DNA from: UBA935 sp031556725
Lineage (GTDB): Bacteria > Bacillota > Clostridia > Lachnospirales > Lachnospiraceae
DNA: 64,000 nt
Assembly (NCBI GenBank): GCA_031556725.1
Contig: JAVBSL010000008.1
Location: forward strand, 62,001 to 126,000
Direction: 5' to 3'
Shown: piece after piece, positions 53,515 to 61,567 of the stretch
Numbering within the stretch: position 1 is the first letter of the stretch
Layout of the letters: each line of letters starts with the position of its first letter
Notes under the pieces: generated by a model
Told to the model about the DNA's origin: nothing
The model's database searches: none
The model's input: the letters and a program-made list of their open reading frames with translations, nothing else
Position numbers and translations under genes: made by a program

Positions 53515-54330
53515 ATGTTTAATATTTATTATATTAATTATGGAAAAGCATTTGAAATAGCAATGCTTATAGATAACAAAATATTGGATGAAATAACGAG
53601 AGAAACAGAAAACAGTACAACGTTAAAAGCCGAAGGTGGTGCTGATGCAGGTAATCTAAAGAGCATTCCGTTAATAGGAAAATATGCACCCAATATGAGA
53701 TTAAATGGTGAATTTGATGGTGTGAAAACGAGAAAAGTAATTGACGCTGTAAAGGTAATATCTACTAAATCTACAATATTAGAGAAAATATATAATAAAG
53801 CTAAAGAAATTTCAAAATTACAAGACAAGAGTATTGGAAATTTGATAAAAATAAAGAACGTTTCTTTAGAAATAACAAATGAAAATGATATTTTAGGAGT
53901 CAAAACTTTTTTAAGTGGTGCTCTTGGTGATATTGCGTTAGAGGGTGGGGAAAATATAAATCTTACAACAATGTTTGAAGTTGTTTTTAAAGATTCGGCA
54001 TACATATTGAAAGGAACTCTTCCAAAAGAAAAATTTAAAAGAGAAGAGAAAATTATAATAAAGATTCCTATGCAAGCTGAAAATGAAATGGAAAATCAGT
54101 ATAGTATTTCGGATCTTGAAATCGGAAAAGTTACAATTATTGGAATCTATCGTGGTAATTATAAAAACAAAGAATTGAATGAAAAGCTAAATCGCTTTTT
54201 AAAAAGGTCAGAAGATAATATTATGACACCTACAGATGTAGGTATTGAGAGCGATATTGAAATTATCGAATACGAAGAAGTAATTCATTTTATAGATGTC
54301 ATTGCTATTGTACAAGACATTAATTTTTAA
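53515..54330 (+). CDS. unrecognised protein, partner of the AAA+ ATPase; possibly DUF6414-like
   Basis: The 271-residue soluble protein has no membrane segment and no catalytic motif that I recognise. It starts with FNIYYINYGKAFEIAMLIDN, has a lysine-rich middle (EKIYNKAKEISKLQDKSIGN) and a beta-rich second half with MFEVVFKDSAYILKGTL and QYSISDLEIGKVTIIGIYRG. The second half faintly recalls the DUF6414 family, known only from memory and unverified. AGAAAGGAAC precedes ATG 53515. The gene ends 14 bases before the AAA+ gene, so the two are probably one operon. It is strongly AT-rich compared with the tRNA side, consistent with transfer. Confidence 0.6.
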   Translation: MFNIYYINYGKAFEIAMLIDNKILDEITRETENSTTLKAEGGADAGNLKSIPLIGKYAPNMRLNGEFDGVKTRKVIDAVKVISTKSTILEKIYNKAKEISKLQDKSIGNLIKIKNVSLEITNENDILGVKTFLSGALGDIALEGGENINLTTMFEVVFKDSAYILKGTLPKEKFKREEKIIIKIPMQAENEMENQYSISDLEIGKVTIIGIYRGNYKNKELNEKLNRFLKRSEDNIMTPTDVGIESDIEIIEYEEVIHFIDVIAIVQDINF

Positions 54331-54344
54331 CGGAGGTAAATAAT

Positions 54345-55514
54345 TTGAATAAAGCAATAATTTACGAATATGATAAGCAAAATAGAACATATTTTGTAAA
54401 TGAATTGGAAAGGCAAGGATATGGCTTCTTTTGTATGCCATCAACTAATGTGATAAATATTAATTTTGATGAAATACTTAATGCGAAAAATGGTTTGTTT
54501 ATTGAGATCTCATATTACTTTGCGGATGATGAAAAAGGAATTATATATTCAAGCATAATAGAAAATTTGATTAATGCGATTAATGAAGAAATGCCTGTTT
54601 ATTTTATAATAAATCGTAAATATATTAGTACTTTGCAGGATATGTTGTTTTATAAGATTGCAGATATAAAAACATTAGAAATAGAATTTAATTTAGGAAT
54701 AGTACCAAGCAAAAATATAGTAGATATTGAGGAAAATGAATTTAAAGAGGTAATTCAAACTATTAATGAAGACTTAGTAGGCAATTGTAAATTTAAAAAA
54801 AGATTATATGAGGAATTAATGAAATTCAGAATTTTTAATAGGCTTGGATATCAACCAATTTTTTCAGTGCTAATTTGTGGCAATTCCGGAATTGGAAAGA
54901 CAGAAGTCGCAAGAATTTTTCATAAAACACTTTGTTTAAAAGAGCCTTTTATAAAGATAAATTTTGGAAACTATAGTGATCAAAATGCACTTAGTAGTTT
55001 GATAGGAAGCCCAAGAGGATACATAGGCAGTAGCAAAGGTGAATTATCTGATAAGATTGCTAATAGTAAGGCAAAGATAATTTTAATAGATGAATTTGAA
55101 AAGTCAAATAAGCAAGTACAAAATTTCTTTCTTCAGCTTTTAGAAGATGGAGTATTTACTGATTCCCTAGGAAGAGAATATGACTTAAACAAATATGTTA
55201 TTATTTTTACAGCAAATCTTCCTGAAAAGAAAGTACCAGAAAAATTATCACCCGAATTACTGTCAAGATTTAATCTCAAATATTCCTTTTCAAATTTAAA
55301 TAATTTAGAAAAGCAAGAATATATAAAGAAGAAAATTGATAATATATTGGATGATATAAAAGAGAATTTGAATATAGTACTTGCAGAAGAATCTGTAAGG
55401 GAAATATCTAATATTGATTTTGGAAGATATGAAAATATGCGTGATATAAATGCTGAGATTATGAAACGAATTAGTAATGAAATATATCCTGAATTATTTA
55501 CCGAAACCATGTAG
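54345..55514 (+). CDS. lone ClpB/ClpA-like AAA+ ATPase with atypical N-terminal domain
   Basis: The 389-residue protein has one AAA+ module of Hsp100 D2 type. Walker A is LICGNSGIGKTEVARIFH; the pore loop is SPRGYIGSSKGELSD; Walker B is KIILIDEFEKSN. LLEDGVFTDSLGREYDLNKY and SPELLSRFNLKYSF follow. The first 140 residues are not a Clp N domain: they look like an alternating beta/alpha fold (KAIIYEYDKQ, GLFIEISYYF, PVYFIINRKYI), possibly receiver- or Rossmann-like. The small C-terminal domain is about 80 residues. Start: TTG 54345 after ACGGAGGTAAATAAT. Its partner is the upstream gene. A strong terminator follows. Confidence 0.8.
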   Translation: MNKAIIYEYDKQNRTYFVNELERQGYGFFCMPSTNVININFDEILNAKNGLFIEISYYFADDEKGIIYSSIIENLINAINEEMPVYFIINRKYISTLQDMLFYKIADIKTLEIEFNLGIVPSKNIVDIEENEFKEVIQTINEDLVGNCKFKKRLYEELMKFRIFNRLGYQPIFSVLICGNSGIGKTEVARIFHKTLCLKEPFIKINFGNYSDQNALSSLIGSPRGYIGSSKGELSDKIANSKAKIILIDEFEKSNKQVQNFFLQLLEDGVFTDSLGREYDLNKYVIIFTANLPEKKVPEKLSPELLSRFNLKYSFSNLNNLEKQEYIKKKIDNILDDIKENLNIVLAEESVREISNIDFGRYENMRDINAEIMKRISNEIYPELFTETM

Positions 55515-55540
55515 AGTTGGAGTATATTTTTTGAAAAATA

Positions 55541-55594
55541 AATCTTCCAGACAAGGCAAACCCCAAATTGTTCTTGTCTGGAGGATTTTTTTTT
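55541..55594. terminator. strong bidirectional terminator after the AAA+ unit
   Basis: AATCTTCCAGACAAG pairs with CTTGTCTGGAGGATT (15 base pairs with one G-T) around a 17-base loop and is followed by at least seven Ts. The left flank is A-rich, so it could also terminate the opposing minus-strand gene. Confidence 0.85.
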
Positions 55595-55604
55595 GTAAAT
55601 AGTT

Positions 55605-56279
55605 TTAAGCTTTATCCTTAAATATATCAAAATTCATAATTAATTGAAAAACTTGCAAGGATGTTTCCATATCTCTATAAGCCAAGGCTTCCACAAGATT
55701 ATTGTTTAATTGTTTCAGGTAAACTGACATAGCAGTAGGTGACAGGAATCGTTTATAAAAAAGTTCATTCAATTCTTCCAAAGGTTTTTCATCACCAAGC
55801 AATTCACAAATATTTTGATAGAGATCGTCTAAGGCACAGGAGTCAAAAAATTTATCAATAGCTGACTGCAATTGCTTTCGATAAGATTTAACGCAGGAAT
55901 CTAAATAATCATTGGCAAGCAAGGAAATATAAATTGCTGTTTTGGTTTCACGTTCCTGAAAGGTAAGAGGATGAGAAAGAATAAAATCTTTGCCATCCTT
56001 AAAAAATGGATGCGGAACAATACCATCAGATTTCATCGAAGCACGACAGATGGCATATATACCTGATATACTTTCCATCCCATCTTGATCGGCATCATTA
56101 GAAAGCGGCTCGTTCGCAACTTCAAGCAGACGGGATATATAATTGTCTAACAGATATGCTTTTGTGCCCAGTTGGATACGCAGCTTCTGTGCCAGGGCAA
56201 AGAAATCCAGATAATATTGTGCCATATCCCTGACTGGAACTTCTTCATTAAAAATATTTGGTTTCATAAAAATGTTCAT
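55605..56279 (-). CDS. hypothetical helical protein (unknown family)
   Basis: The 224-residue soluble protein is predominantly helical and acidic. Notable stretches are YYLDFFALAQKLRIQLGTKAYLLDN-like helices near the start, LSHPLTFQERETKTAIYISLLAND in the middle, and LKQLNNNLVEALAYRDMETSLQ near the end. I do not recognise the family. ATG 56279 with AGGAGG (56288-56293) eight bases upstream is preferred over TTG 56285. It is on the same strand as the DUF6076-like gene, separated from it by the structured non-coding interval. Confidence 0.65.
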   Translation of the reverse strand: MNIFMKPNIFNEEVPVRDMAQYYLDFFALAQKLRIQLGTKAYLLDNYISRLLEVANEPLSNDADQDGMESISGIYAICRASMKSDGIVPHPFFKDGKDFILSHPLTFQERETKTAIYISLLANDYLDSCVKSYRKQLQSAIDKFFDSCALDDLYQNICELLGDEKPLEELNELFYKRFLSPTAMSVYLKQLNNNLVEALAYRDMETSLQVFQLIMNFDIFKDKA

Positions 56280-56762
56280 ACACAAATCCTCCTAAGTATT
56301 TTTGGAGGTTTCCTAATGCAAAGAATGCCGACAAAAAGCGTACACAGAGGCGGCAGAATACTGCGGATACCCTTGCATACACTAAGTAAATGACTTGAGC
56401 CGGCCAAAATCAGATGTTATACTAAGTAGGTCATAGTGCCATTATGGTTGTGCAGGGGTGGCGGTTCACCTTTTCACAGGAAATATGTGTTACAGCACAT
56501 ATTTCTGCTATGACGTTTTTATTGGGGGAAACTCCATGTTGGTAGTAAAGCTCTGATAAAGACAAAAGTCAAGTCGAATTATCCATAAGGGATTGATTTG
56601 TTATGAGCTTGGGACTTATTTTTCCTTCTCTGCCGTTATACGAATTGAGCCCTTTCAGGCAATTTCATCAAGTATGGGAAAGTATATACTCACAAATCAA
56701 GTAAGAGCAAATATGAGCCTTGTATGAGCTTTGAGAACCATTAGTGAAACGATGGCAAACTC
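56280..56762. other. non-coding interval with extensive pairing
   Basis: No convincing gene lies here. A short plus-strand frame at 56172-56393 overlaps the neighbouring gene and is a shadow. From about 56430 the sequence folds well: GTCATAG (56430-56436) pairs with CTATGAC (56508-56514), enclosing GGTG/CACC and a 12-base-pair hairpin with one bulge (56477-56507). Further right is a GNRA-capped hairpin GGGG-GAAA-CTCC (56525-56536). The left part (56286-56394) shows nothing notable besides the minus-strand ribosome site. Confidence 0.6.
56395..56423 (+). promoter_or_regulatory. candidate promoter for a plus-strand non-coding RNA
   Basis: TTGAGC (56395-56400) and TATACT (56418-56423) have a 17-base spacer. 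Transcription would start near 56430, exactly where the multi-branched fold starts. Confidence 0.5.
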
Positions 56763-56791
56763 TTAATCTTCAGGAGTTTGTTTCTTTTTTC
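56430..56791 (+). ncRNA. candidate structured non-coding RNA
   Basis: The predicted transcript begins at the 7-base-pair closing stem GTCATAG/CTATGAC around a multi-hairpin head (56430-56514). A T run (56516-56520) could end a short form of about 90 bases. A longer form would run to the terminator at 56756-56791. It matches no RNA family that I recognise. Hairpins alone do not fix the strand; the promoter and the T runs favour plus. On the minus strand it would instead be a leader of the 55605-56279 gene. Confidence 0.35.
56756..56791 (+). terminator. plus-strand terminator inside the 3' end of the DUF6076-like gene
   Basis: CAAACTC (56756-56762) pairs with GAGTTTG (56774-56780), followed by TTTCTTTTTTC. 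The T run is on the plus strand, so it would not serve the minus-strand gene it overlaps; it would end a plus-strand transcript from the intergenic interval. Confidence 0.55.
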
Positions 56792-58130
56792 GATTTGGGA
56801 AACTTTGCTCTAACCAATTGATATATTCTTCAAATTTCAAAGTACCGTCAATGCAGGCATCCCGCTTATTTACCGCTTGATATTGCCATTTTTTGAAAAC
56901 CGTCTCCTTAATCGTGCCGACTTTATAACGGGCAAAATATCTTTTATAATATTTGTTATAAGCAGCCCATGCCGGAACGGTTTTGATTTTGCCATTATAG
57001 TTCTGGTAGGAAGCGGCCTGCTGACAAGTCAGGGAAGTATCTGCGGAAATCCGGCTGCAGTATTCAGTAGCATATTTTCCTTTCAAGACAAAATATTTCC
57101 CACAGTTTCTACATTTCTTAAGACGAACTCCCTGCTCTAACATTTTTGTAAATTCAAACAAAAGCATGTCATAAATGGTACTGATTGCATAATGTGTTTT
57201 TAAGATAGAGGGAAGCAGATAATGACGGTCTAATGTCCCCGCTTCCAGATGATAGTCTTTTTCAAATGCAGTCTGATCTTTGCGTATGACGGCATGCTCT
57301 AAACGTTGTTTCAATTCTGACACTGGATAACCATAGGGAAATTTGCCATCGGTATATGCAAGAGGAGAAACAACAGTATATTGTGCTATCTTATGAAAGC
57401 TGGGAGTATCAGTAATCTCCCGGTAGAGATGATAGCGGTCTGCACCGGTAAAGTGTTCGAAATCTTCTTTGTAAAAATCCACATCAAGGCAAAACTCCAA
57501 CAATTCCATAAACTCTTTCTGCACGGTACTTATATAATGCAAATAATGCTGAAGCGCAGATTCGGAAGTATGTAAAAATACAGGCGGAAAAATTTTCGTG
57601 TAGCAAGATTGAGAAAAAAACTCGTCAGCGGAAATAAATATTTTTTCATAACGTGAATAGATTTCTTCCTGATACTGAGAGGTATTTTCAATATTTTTCA
57701 CAGGTATGTCTTCCGGATTGGTTCTGGAATCTGAGAGTATTATCTTCTCTGATAAAAAATCATGGTTAGAGAGAAGAAAGGGTAGTGTGAAATATTGCTT
57801 CTTTTTCATAAAATCTGCATAACAGAATTCTAAAAGTCCTTCCCCTAAAGGAAGCTGTATCTGTGTACCACTGGCTGTATTAACTTGGGGTGATGATTCG
57901 GAAGCGCATTCAATATCTACTTTCTGTTCCGGTGAAAGAGTACTATTTGTGCTTGATAAGGAACTGTATTCTTTTGTACTATCTACATCAATCATAATTA
58001 TCTTTTCTTGGCTGTTGTAAGAAACCTTGTTATGAAAATAATCAAATAATACTTCTTTTGTATTTCCTCTGACGATCTGGTACTGTTCCAGTGTGTCAGG
58101 CTGATAATTTGTAAAATTCAGCTTTTTCAT
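56763..58130 (-). CDS. DUF6076-like protein with C-terminal zinc-finger-like cysteines
   Basis: The 455-residue protein has a variable N-terminal half and a C-terminal region with the cysteine pattern KKCRNCGKYFVLKG ... EYCSR ... LTCQQAAS, likely a zinc knuckle. The YFARYKVGTIKETVFKKWQYQA stretch (about 400-421) is basic and could contact nucleic acid. Similar proteins occur in Lachnospiraceae mobile regions and are named DUF6076 (from memory). No enzymatic motif is seen. AAAAAGGAGCCAAC precedes ATG 58130. Confidence 0.7.
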   Translation of the reverse strand: MKKLNFTNYQPDTLEQYQIVRGNTKEVLFDYFHNKVSYNSQEKIIMIDVDSTKEYSSLSSTNSTLSPEQKVDIECASESSPQVNTASGTQIQLPLGEGLLEFCYADFMKKKQYFTLPFLLSNHDFLSEKIILSDSRTNPEDIPVKNIENTSQYQEEIYSRYEKIFISADEFFSQSCYTKIFPPVFLHTSESALQHYLHYISTVQKEFMELLEFCLDVDFYKEDFEHFTGADRYHLYREITDTPSFHKIAQYTVVSPLAYTDGKFPYGYPVSELKQRLEHAVIRKDQTAFEKDYHLEAGTLDRHYLLPSILKTHYAISTIYDMLLFEFTKMLEQGVRLKKCRNCGKYFVLKGKYATEYCSRISADTSLTCQQAASYQNYNGKIKTVPAWAAYNKYYKRYFARYKVGTIKETVFKKWQYQAVNKRDACIDGTLKFEEYINWLEQSFPNRKKKQTPED

Positions 58131-58278
58131 GTTGGCTCCTTTTTGATAAGATAAAATAATTTCTATTTTGATAATCTATATCACTCTAAATTAAATCATA
58201 CAAAACTATTGTGTGAAGGTCAAGGGAAAGGTAAAATGGGCAGTAATTATTAGGGTTGATTTTAGGTGCAGGTTAAAG

Positions 58279-58332
58279 GAGCGACATAAGAACATGTCGC
58301 TCGACCCACAAACACCCGCAGTGCGGGCGTTT
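58279..58332. repeat. two tandem perfect or near-perfect hairpins
   Basis: Hairpin 1: GAGCGACAT-AAGAAC-ATGTCGCTC, 9 base pairs (58279-58302). Hairpin 2: AAACACCCGC-AGT-GCGGGCGTTT, 9 of 10 pairs (58310-58332). The interval 58131-58461 has no gene besides these. They could be an origin-of-transfer-like or recombinase-recognition structure, a terminator pair without T run, or regulatory RNA elements for the following ribbon-helix-helix genes. Their GC content stands out in the AT-rich island. Confidence 0.6.
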
Positions 58333-58461
58333 CCAGTTATACCCTAAATATAAGATGATGAAAAAAGGAAGTAGGTAGAGGCGTCTAAAACGCAAATAAT
58401 GCAGAAAGGTTACAAAGAAAACGGACGTCCGATATGGAAATTAAGCAGATTGGAGGAGAAA

Positions 58462-58893
58462 ATGGAACGGAAGAAAGAAAAATACAGCATCTTAATGTAT
58501 CCGGCAAACATGGAGCGGATTGATTCCCTTTATGAATTACATGGGTATACAAGCAGGAGCGAATTCTTAAGTGAAGCGGCGGAATTTTATCTTGGATTTC
58601 TGGAATCGGGAAAACATGAGAAGTATATGGAAAGAACCATGCTTGCTTTTCTGGAAGATAAACTGGCAAAACTGGAAGCCAGAATATGCAGACAGTTGTT
58701 CCGAATGTGTGTGGAGATTGCAGTATCCTCCCATGTATCAGCAAGTCAGATACCGGGGGTAGATGATGAAACGATGAAGATAATTCGCCAGAAATGTGTA
58801 AAAGCAGTAAAAAATACCATCGGAAATATTCGATTTGATCCTATTTATGATTATCAGCATGAAGAGAGGTTTATGGATGAAGAAAGAGATTGA
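58462..58893 (+). CDS. ribbon-helix-helix (CopG-like) DNA-binding protein 1
   Basis: The 143-residue protein starts with a ribbon-helix-helix pattern (KYSILMYPANMERIDSLYE, then YTSRSEFLSEAAEFYLGFL), a DNA-binding dimer fold. Most of the rest is helical (ERTMLAFLEDKLAKLEARI). GGAGGAG (58451-58457) precedes ATG 58462. A longer frame from 58399 is rejected because it has no ribosome site. Its end overlaps the next gene by 17 bases. Confidence 0.75.
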   Translation: MERKKEKYSILMYPANMERIDSLYELHGYTSRSEFLSEAAEFYLGFLESGKHEKYMERTMLAFLEDKLAKLEARICRQLFRMCVEIAVSSHVSASQIPGVDDETMKIIRQKCVKAVKNTIGNIRFDPIYDYQHEERFMDEERD

Positions 58894-59287
58894 GAAAATA
58901 ACAGTATCGTTGCCAAAGGAAATATTAAGGCTTGCAGATGATAATAGAGAACGGTTTGGATTTCAAAACCGATCGGAATTTATTCAGACAGCGATAAAAG
59001 AATATGTAAGCAGAGATTTGTTAAAGTCAAACTTAGGGGAGCTGGCAGAACTGTATGAGAAAATCGAACATAGTGAAATTAAGGAATTAGAGTCACACTT
59101 ATCAAAATTATTTTATAAGTTGGCGGTAGAAATTTCGCAGCTTAATCTTCTTTGTGCCTCTGTTTTTGAATTATCATATGTTGAAGCACAAAATATCAGA
59201 GGAAAGGCTGTAAAGCTGGTGAATAGCAGTAAAGGATTTGTAAATCTGTATCATTCTTCAAAAAATAAGGTTGATGTAGGCTTCTGA
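58877..59287 (+). CDS. ribbon-helix-helix DNA-binding protein 2
   Basis: The 136-residue protein opens with the beta strand KITVSLPKEILRLADDN and helix block FQNRSEFIQTAIKEYVSRD, a textbook ribbon-helix-helix. A long helical C-terminal part (LYEKIEHSEIKELESHL) resembles the architecture of the preceding gene product. The two may form a heterodimer or act as repressors of the recombinase operon. Start ATG 58877 follows GAGAGGTTT. Confidence 0.75.
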   Translation: MKKEIEKITVSLPKEILRLADDNRERFGFQNRSEFIQTAIKEYVSRDLLKSNLGELAELYEKIEHSEIKELESHLSKLFYKLAVEISQLNLLCASVFELSYVEAQNIRGKAVKLVNSSKGFVNLYHSSKNKVDVGF

Positions 59288-59319
59288 TAATTACGGGCTT
59301 AGGCGGAAAGGGGTAAGAT

Positions 59320-59523
59320 ATGCACTTTTTTAAAGGGGATTTTAGGATAACTACTAAGACGATTGGGGGCATCCAATATGTTGTTTTCAGTTTTTACAGT
59401 GATAAGGAACATCTTTTTGACCGGGTGGAAAACATAATAAGCAATTCCGTAGATTTAGGTAATATGATGGAAAGTGCGGATAATTCTTTAGTAGGTAGTG
59501 ATATACCGAATAAAAATATGTGA
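59320..59523 (+). CDS. small protein of unknown function
   Basis: The 67-residue protein (FFKGDFRITTKTIGGIQYVV, FSFYSDKEHLFDRVENIISN) is predicted as beta strands and a helix. A good GAAAGGGG ribosome site precedes ATG 59320 by about 8 bases. It lies between the ribbon-helix-helix genes and the recombinase and is probably in their operon. I know no family; it may assist the recombinase or be a small regulator. Confidence 0.55.
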   Translation: MHFFKGDFRITTKTIGGIQYVVFSFYSDKEHLFDRVENIISNSVDLGNMMESADNSLVGSDIPNKNM

Positions 59524-59565
59524 TGCTATAATGATGCTGCAAAAAACTTTTAGAAAGGAGAAGTT

Positions 59566-61215
59566 ATGATTACGAAGCAGGAATTATACAAAGCAGCACT
59601 TTATTGTCGCCTGTCACAGGATGATGGACAAATCGGTGAGAGCGGAAGTATACAGACCCAGAAAGCATTGCTGAAGGATTATGCATTGGAAAATGGATAT
59701 GGCATCGGAGACTGGTACTGTGACGATGGATGGTCAGGAACCAATTTTGAAAGGCCGGAATTTAAACGAATGATTGCCGACATTGACGCTGGAAAAATCA
59801 ATATGGTAATTGTCAAAGACCTTTCCCGGTTCGGGCGAGAATATGCGCAAATGGGTATGTTGATTGAACATTATTTTGATGAAAATGGTGTGAGATTTAT
59901 TGCAATATCGGAAGGGATTGATACCTTAAAGGGAACAGATAATATTCTTATGCCGATAACCAATGTCATCAATTCTCTCTATGCAAGAGACTGTTCCAGA
60001 AAAACCAAGATTGGCCACCGAACGAGAGCAAAAGAAGGAAAATATCTTGGTTCTCATGCACCTTTCGGTTATCTGAAAGATCCAACGGATAGGCATCATC
60101 TTGTGATTGATCCCGAAGCAGCACAGACGGTAAAGTATATTTTCAAGATGTTCAGCGAGGGAATTGGCTATGTACGGATTACAAAAATTCTGCGAGAGCA
60201 GAAGATTTTGAACCCACAGGCATACTTCAATCAACAGAATCCAGATTTTTACAAAAGTGATTATTGGAGAAAAGCGTTTGACTGGCATGCCACATCAATC
60301 CGGGCAATTTTATCCAATGAGGCATACATAGGGCAGACGGTTTTTGGTAAGACGAAGACAAAGGGATTTTATAATAAGACAAGAGTCAAAGCCCCTGAAA
60401 AAGAGTGGGTAGTGGTGGAAAACACCCATGAACCGATAATTGGCCGACAACTTTGGGATGACGTTCATAAACTAATGAAATTCAGAAGGAGAGAGAACGA
60501 GGGAATGAATGAAATTCAGATGTTTGCCGGGCTGGTAAAGTGTGCGGATTGTGGCTCGGCCCTCAATGTTTCTTTTAACAGAAAGACCGGAAGGTATACC
60601 AGTTTTTCATGCTGGGTATACAAGAATTACGGAAAAGAACGCTGTTCTTCCCACTCGATTGGATGGAAGACATTGTGTGAACTGGTGCTGACGGATATCC
60701 GGTTTCACTCTCAAATGGCAGGTGTGGCAAGGCAGAAATATTTTGATATGCTGATAGCGCAACGAACTGAACTGCAGAAGAAGGAAGCGGGTGAATATAA
60801 GAGAAAGTTGAAAAATGCAGAGAAAAGGCTTGGAGAACTGGACAAAATATTGGCGCATCTTTATGAGGATTATGCTTTAGGAAAAATCAGTACAGAACGG
60901 TATGAGTCTATGCAGAAAAGATTTACTGAAGAGCAGGAAGGGGAACGGAAGAAACAGTTGTCAATTAAAGGAGTTCTTGATAAGATGGAAGAAAGTTACC
61001 AAAATACGGAGAATTTTATGAACTTGATTGAAAGGTATACTGATATCAAGGAATTGAATACGGAAACTTTAAATCAGTTAATAGATCGGATTGTAATACA
61101 TGAAAAGACTGTTAATGTGGATGGAAGTAAGAGTCAGCGGGTGGATATTTATTATAGGTTTATTGGATATGTGCCAATGAGTTTGCCAGAGATAGAGAGC
61201 AAAAGTTATGAATGA
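59566..61215 (+). CDS. large serine recombinase (integrase)
   Basis: The 549-residue site-specific recombinase has the resolvase catalytic domain with ALYCRLSQDD (Ser17 nucleophile), IQTQKALLKDYALENG, GWSGTNFERPEFKRMIADI and VIVKDLSRFGREYAQMG. The recombinase domain has GYLKDPTDRHHLVIDPEAA and ATSIRAILSNEAYIGQTVFG. A zinc ribbon follows (LVKCADCGSALNVSF, CWVYKNYGKERCSS), then a coiled coil (about 400-480) and a C-terminal region. It could integrate or excise the island. AGAAAGGAGAAGTT precedes ATG 59566. Its stop overlaps the next start by 8 bases. Confidence 0.95.
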   Translation: MITKQELYKAALYCRLSQDDGQIGESGSIQTQKALLKDYALENGYGIGDWYCDDGWSGTNFERPEFKRMIADIDAGKINMVIVKDLSRFGREYAQMGMLIEHYFDENGVRFIAISEGIDTLKGTDNILMPITNVINSLYARDCSRKTKIGHRTRAKEGKYLGSHAPFGYLKDPTDRHHLVIDPEAAQTVKYIFKMFSEGIGYVRITKILREQKILNPQAYFNQQNPDFYKSDYWRKAFDWHATSIRAILSNEAYIGQTVFGKTKTKGFYNKTRVKAPEKEWVVVENTHEPIIGRQLWDDVHKLMKFRRRENEGMNEIQMFAGLVKCADCGSALNVSFNRKTGRYTSFSCWVYKNYGKERCSSHSIGWKTLCELVLTDIRFHSQMAGVARQKYFDMLIAQRTELQKKEAGEYKRKLKNAEKRLGELDKILAHLYEDYALGKISTERYESMQKRFTEEQEGERKKQLSIKGVLDKMEESYQNTENFMNLIERYTDIKELNTETLNQLIDRIVIHEKTVNVDGSKSQRVDIYYRFIGYVPMSLPEIESKSYE

Positions 61216-61567
61216 AAAAGATAAAAAGGATTTGGAACTCATTGTAGATATTATAAAAAATACGGTGAAGGTAGAGGAAATATATTTGTTTGGTTCGTTT
61301 GCTTATGGAACGCCGACTGAGGACAGTGACTTTGATATTTATGTTCTTTTAAAAGAAGGAGCTGACCGGCCAATAGTGGAGATGCAGAAAATTTATGCTG
61401 CGATTTTTGGAGTACAAAGTAGGGCAGTGGATGTTCTGGCTGATGATGCAAAACGGTTTTATGATAGTTGTAAAGATTCGCAGTTTAAGAGGACTGTAAT
61501 GGAAAAGGGAATAAAACTATTTTTTGAACAGCGAGAGAATAATTTGGTGCAGGAGGAGAAAAAATGA
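61208..61567 (+). CDS. MNT-type minimal nucleotidyltransferase
   Basis: The 119-residue protein has the pol-beta-like nucleotidyltransferase motif LFGSFAYGTPTEDSDFDIYV (GS-x-x-x-G and D-x-D). MNT proteins are antitoxins that AMPylate HEPN toxins, or are parts of other systems. No HEPN gene follows; the next gene encodes a membrane protein. The start overlaps the recombinase stop by 8 bases and its end overlaps the next gene by 4 bases, so all three are translationally coupled. Confidence 0.85.
   Translation: MNEKDKKDLELIVDIIKNTVKVEEIYLFGSFAYGTPTEDSDFDIYVLLKEGADRPIVEMQKIYAAIFGVQSRAVDVLADDAKRFYDSCKDSQFKRTVMEKGIKLFFEQRENNLVQEEKK

Noticed and set aside
56172..56393. Short plus-strand frame of 73 codons
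   Set aside because: It is antisense to the start of the 55605-56279 gene, has no ribosome binding site and shows no recognisable protein features.
53386..58280. Direct repeat of the tRNA-Thr 3' end as an attachment site
   Set aside because: No copy of GGTTCGAGTCCCCT or similar was found inside the window; a right-hand site could lie beyond it.
58399..58461. Upstream extension of the first ribbon-helix-helix gene
   Set aside because: No ribosome binding site before ATG 58399, while GGAGGAG lies directly before ATG 58462.
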